The notes beneath the pieces were generated by a model. That model saw only the letters and a program-made list of their open reading frames with translations. It ran no database searches and was not told the origin of the DNA. From Sitta carolinensis (lineage: Eukaryota > Chordata > Aves > Passeriformes > Sittidae), in the NCBI GenBank assembly GCA_032173965.1, contig JAVUNC010000006.1:20082370-20146369 (forward strand): a stretch of DNA of 64,000 nt, read 5' to 3'. Made by a program: the position numbers and the translations under genes. Below are positions 60,100-64,000 of the stretch, piece by piece (position 1 is the first letter of the stretch; every line of letters begins with the position of its first letter).

Positions 60100-60360
60100 G
60101 TGGGCAAGAAAATTTTGGTATTGTGAAGCTCCTCTCATGAGGCATATTAGCTTATTAGGGTATAGTTTAAGGATATTTTCTTAAGAGTATAAAATAAGAG
60201 TGTTTTTTATCTCAAGAAATAGAGGTTATTTTCCTCTCAGGAGGTATATTAGCTTATGGGCTATATTAGCTTATCAGGGTACAGTTTAAGGATGTTTTCT
60301 TTGAGTATAAAACAAGAAATTTTTTTTAATCTCGAGAAATAGAGGTTATTTTCTTTCAGT
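60100..60360. repeat. ~110-bp tandem duplication
   Basis: Both units contain CATATTAGCTTATTAGGGTA-like sequence, GTTTAAGGAT and AGAAATAGAGGTTATTTTC. Confidence 0.85.
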
Positions 60361-60439
60361 GGGTGGAGGGCATCATCTCATGGCACAGCACTGAGGGAGC
60401 AGCTTCACTGAGAGCAGAACTGGCAGGAGAAAAGAGGAG

Positions 60440-61140
60440 AAAGTGTTTTGGTCACAGCCTCAAATCCTGCTGGGCAGGATGGAAGTTTAACAGGGCAATT
60501 TTACAAATAGGAATGCTCAGCAGAAGGGTCTCCAGGAATGAAAGTGAGTTTGGATATAGGAGAACAAAAGATGTCTGGAAATAAAGATTGCTGGGCCAGT
60601 GGTCACTGGACAAAGGTTGAAATGAATTAGAAAGAGATTTTATAGCTAAGAGCAAGGGATAAATTGTCTACAAACAAAAGGATGTTTATACCAAGTAAAG
60701 ATAAATCTCAAAAAGCACAGGCAAATAGAAAGCATGTTTTTACCAAGTCAGAAGAATGTTCCACTGCAGAAAAACAGAAAAACAAGTTTTAAGCTTAAAA
60801 TATAACATCCTAACTGCTGTGAGGGGTCAGTTCCTGCCATCCTCTGGAAATATCAGCAGTTATGATGGGAATAGGTGATGGTAAAGGGATTGTGTGTGAG
60901 GGGATTGGTTGTTGTGTATTAAGATATTCAGCAAAGAGAAATCTCTGCTATCTGCTGAACTCTCCAGTGCACTGTAAGCAGAGCAGAGGGGGCTCCAGGC
61001 ATGGCTTGGGCTGGAGCTGGCAGCTCACAGGCCTGGCTTTAACCCACAGCCCAGGATTGCATAAAAACACCTTTTTTTCTGCAATAAACACATTTTGGAA
61101 GAGCAGCCTGGGGTCCACACCTCTCCTCTCAGGCTCTTAC
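60440..61140 (-). mobile_element. LTR-type element, arm 2 of the inverted pair
   Basis: Reverse of 48766-49330, and longer: it also has the CATCTTTTGTTCTCCTATAT and AAACTTCCATCCTGCCCAGC blocks (minus) seen at 29205-29485. Its TG end is at 61140. Confidence 0.84.
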
Positions 61141-61729
61141 AAAATCTCTTCAATCTGAGCAAGGATGGAAGTGCTTTCCCAGGGAGGGAGGCTGGTGCTC
61201 CCTTTGTGTCCTTGATGGGATTTCACCCAGCCCTCCACGTTGGAAATTTTAGAAATCCCCAGCTCATCTCCACATTTTTCCAAGGGCACCGGTGCTAAAC
61301 ACACATTTCCTGGGAGAGGACAGCCAGGGGGGTTGTGCAATTATTTACCCAGGAGGACAAAGCAGATCCTTGGCAGGGAGAAGTGATCTGCCCTCCCCTT
61401 CCCCTTCCAGCATCCCCAGGGCAATGCTGCCCCAATTCCCTCCCCCTGCTGCCCTGCTCCAGCCTGGATCCCTGCGTGCTCCGGGTGGAAGAGCCCTGCC
61501 AGGAAGGGAGCAGAGGCTGTGACTCAAAATCAATAAATGTGCCTTGTTAGGAATAATCCATCTCAGAGCTTGACACAGCCTCCCCCCTTCTCCAGCTCTC
61601 CATCCTCTGACAGGCACAGAGCCCACAGAGAATCAGGGAAATCTGCTCTGGAAGAGGGAAACACAATCAGAGCTCTGAGACAGAATGGTGCTGCCCAAGA
61701 AGGAATCCTACAGGCACAGCAAAGCCCCT

Positions 61730-61880
61730 GGGAATCACAGAATTCCAGGATGGTTTGGGTTGGAATGGATCTTAAATCCCACCTTGTGCCACCTCCTGCC
61801 AGGGGCAGGGACACCTCCCACCATCCCAGGGGGCTCCATCCAGCCTGGCCTGGAATGGAGTTTAATTCCAAACCTGAAGT
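61730..61880 (+). repeat. CR1 LINE fragment
   Basis: AATTCCAGGATGGTTTGGGT, GCAGGGACACCTCCCACCAT and GGGGCTCCATCCAGCCTGGC. Confidence 0.9.
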
Positions 61881-61954
61881 CCAAGAAGGGGAAAAAAAAC
61901 CCCAAACCAACAGGATTGTTGGTTAAAAAAAGCTCCACATTTTCAGGGTTGGTG

Positions 61955-62540
61955 CAAATAATTTAATTTAAAATTAATAGAATATAATGTAATATAATTA
62001 AAATTATATAATTAATTTAATATAATATTTTAAATAATATAGGTTCTCTATATAATTTATATATTATATAGATTTAAAATATATATATATATATCCTCTA
62101 CATAATTTATATATTATATATAATATATATAATAACTAATTAATATATATTAGTATATAATATATAATAATATATAATAACATATATTCTATATATAATT
62201 TATATATAATATTTAGAATACATAGAATTCTATATATTCTAATTCATATAAATTTTATATATAATATATATTATATACATAATTTTTATATAATATATAT
62301 AGTATATACATAATATATATACATAATAGTATATACATAATGATATATAATATATAATAATTAATTAAAATAATCAAAATAATTTAAACATATTTAAAAT
62401 GAAATATAAATAGAACTAGAATAAAATATAATTATATTTAATATATAATAAATATATATATTTATATTTATTTATATTTTATATAATTTAATTATAATTA
62501 TACAATGATTTCTATAATAATAATTACCTTCAATTAAATA
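61955..62540. repeat. AT-only low-complexity island
   Basis: About 585 bp of ATATATA, TAATATA and AATTTA with almost no G or C. Confidence 0.95.
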
Positions 62541-63904
62541 ACTAAAATAATTTAAGGCGTTTCAGCCTTCCACCAAGCAGGCTGGGCTCTGCATGGGAAA
62601 TGTGGGATTTCCTGGAGGCACTGGAAGGCAGGACCGGGATCTTCCACTCCAGCAGGCAGCAGCCATGCCCGCATTAACAGCCAATTCCCAGCTTTTATTT
62701 CCCTCCAAACCCATCGGTCCTCTAAGGTTAGTAAAGGGGAAAGGGTGATTAACACTGATGGGGAATCCCTCAACTGCCACATCCCTCCCAGAGCAATTTC
62801 TGCTGCTCCAGAATTGAGCTCTTGTTAAAACCCCTCTATTTCTAGGAAATTTCATGGCTAATTAAAGACAAAAAGGTGGCCCAAACCTCAGGCCGTGCTG
62901 TGGCTTGTATCTGAGGTTGGCATCATCCTCACAGTCACCCCTCTGCTGCTCCAGAAAAATTCAAACTGATTTTTTTGGGGCTTGTTCTTTCCACCCAGAA
63001 ATCCTGCACGGGTCAGAGCCTCTGCTGAGCTTTTCCAGCCAGCTCCAGGGTCAGGCTGGCCCCAAAGCTGCACCCAGTTCTGAAAGCAAAATATGAGCTG
63101 GTCCAGGCTGTAAAGAGAATTTTCCTTTCAGGAGGAGAGGTGAATTCTCTGACCTGCTGTTCTCAGCCCAGGGAGGTGCCACTGGAATGGGTGAGAGCTT
63201 GGCTTTCATTTATATTTATTTCTGTCTCCCCTGAACCCCTGTTCAATCTGAATTTCTATTCATTTCTATTTATTTCTGTCTCCCTGTTCAAGATTTCCTA
63301 TTTATGACCACCCTCACCCACTCCAAACCATCCTGACTTTTTCCAGCTACGACTGGATGGATTTGGGAAACTCACCCTGAGAGCTTTTCCACCTCACAGC
63401 AATTCCACACCAGCCTCTGCCTCTCCTTCCAGGACATTACCTGAGCCAGGGTCACCAGAGATTTATTCCCCCAGCTCTCCCTGCCTTATGTGCTGCCTCT
63501 AAATAGAAATTTATCCAATTCATCCCAGCAGGACGAGCTGAATGAACAGGGAATGAGCTGGCTTATTTCTAAGCCAATTTAAGAGGTAAAATGCCTCGTC
63601 CCCAAGAACAAACAAAACAAGGACCAACGCTGACAAAACAACAGCTTTGAGAGTTGTTATGTTCCAGCCGAGTTTTTTCTTTAATTATTCTTTCATACAG
63701 CTGGGAAGAGCAATGCAATTCGAGGAACTAAATGAATATGTGTGAGTTAATCAAAGGCTGCTGGAAGTTCCTTCCAAGTTCAGGAAAGGGAAGGGAAATA
63801 TCTCCCAGTGGAATGTGTTGGATTGCTAGAAAGTGCACAGCAGGACTCCAAAAAGGAATTTGTGGTCATATGGGAAGAGGAAATAACAGGGAAGGGATGG
63901 GATA
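62541..63904 (-). other. TRIM9 first intron, no feature recognised
   Basis: Unique-looking intronic DNA without CR1, LTR or array that I can identify; no coding block. Confidence 0.55.
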
Positions 63905-64000
63905 TTGGGATATTAAATGGGATATTGGGGAGAAATTCCTGGCTGGGAGGGTGGGGAGGGGCTGGCAGAGAATTCCCAGAGCAGCTGTGGCTGCTGGAAG
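63905..64000 (-). repeat. CR1 fragment, reversed, cut by the window edge
   Basis: GAAATTCCTGGCTGGGAGGG and AGAGCAGCTGTGGCTGCTGG-like ending on plus. Confidence 0.85.

Overview
The window is vertebrate nuclear DNA, almost certainly from a bird and most likely a songbird. It carries two dozen or so 3'-end fragments of CR1 LINEs, solo LTRs with 6-bp target duplications, short introns next to GC-rich exons, and many minisatellites. Two host genes lie head to tail on the minus strand: the 5' part of a glycogen phosphorylase, best called PYGL (coding exons 1-5, 220 codons, continuing past position 1), and the 3' part of the neuronal E3 ligase TRIM9 (nine constitutive exons, 432 codons, plus two alternative exons; the large RING/B-box first exon must lie beyond 64000). 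The order PYGL-TRIM9 on one strand matches the order in human 14q22, which helps separate PYGL from PYGM/PYGB and TRIM9 from TRIM67. All splice junctions called here are GT-AG and all exon phases join without a shift.

Layout. 1-5221: PYGL exons 5 to 1, with a minisatellite exactly at the exon 4 donor. 5222-6600: PYGL promoter, then a G-rich 37-bp minisatellite. 6600-8530: intergenic, CR1 fragments. 8530-10107: TRIM9 3'UTR. 10108-28000: exons for the SPRY, FN3, COS and part of the coiled coil, including a 24-nt microexon (14701-14724) and a 153-nt cassette exon (18525-18677) between the FN3 and SPRY exons. 38860-42296: two coiled-coil exons embedded in several kilobases of tandem repeats. 42297-64000: the large first intron of TRIM9, with no exon recognised, only LTR and CR1 pieces, microsatellites and AT-rich DNA.

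Functionally, PYGL releases glucose-1-phosphate from liver glycogen, and TRIM9 is a neuronal RING ligase working at the cytoskeleton and at sites of axon branching. They are neighbours by ancient synteny, not partners in a pathway. I found no intact transposon or retroviral gene, no tRNA or rRNA, no CRISPR array and no unknown protein-coding system. The most unusual content is structural: tandem arrays that amplify or crowd splice sites, above all some 36 copies of the PYGL exon 4 splice donor, and a 1.7-kb C/A-only array that seems to have grown from the end of an LTR.
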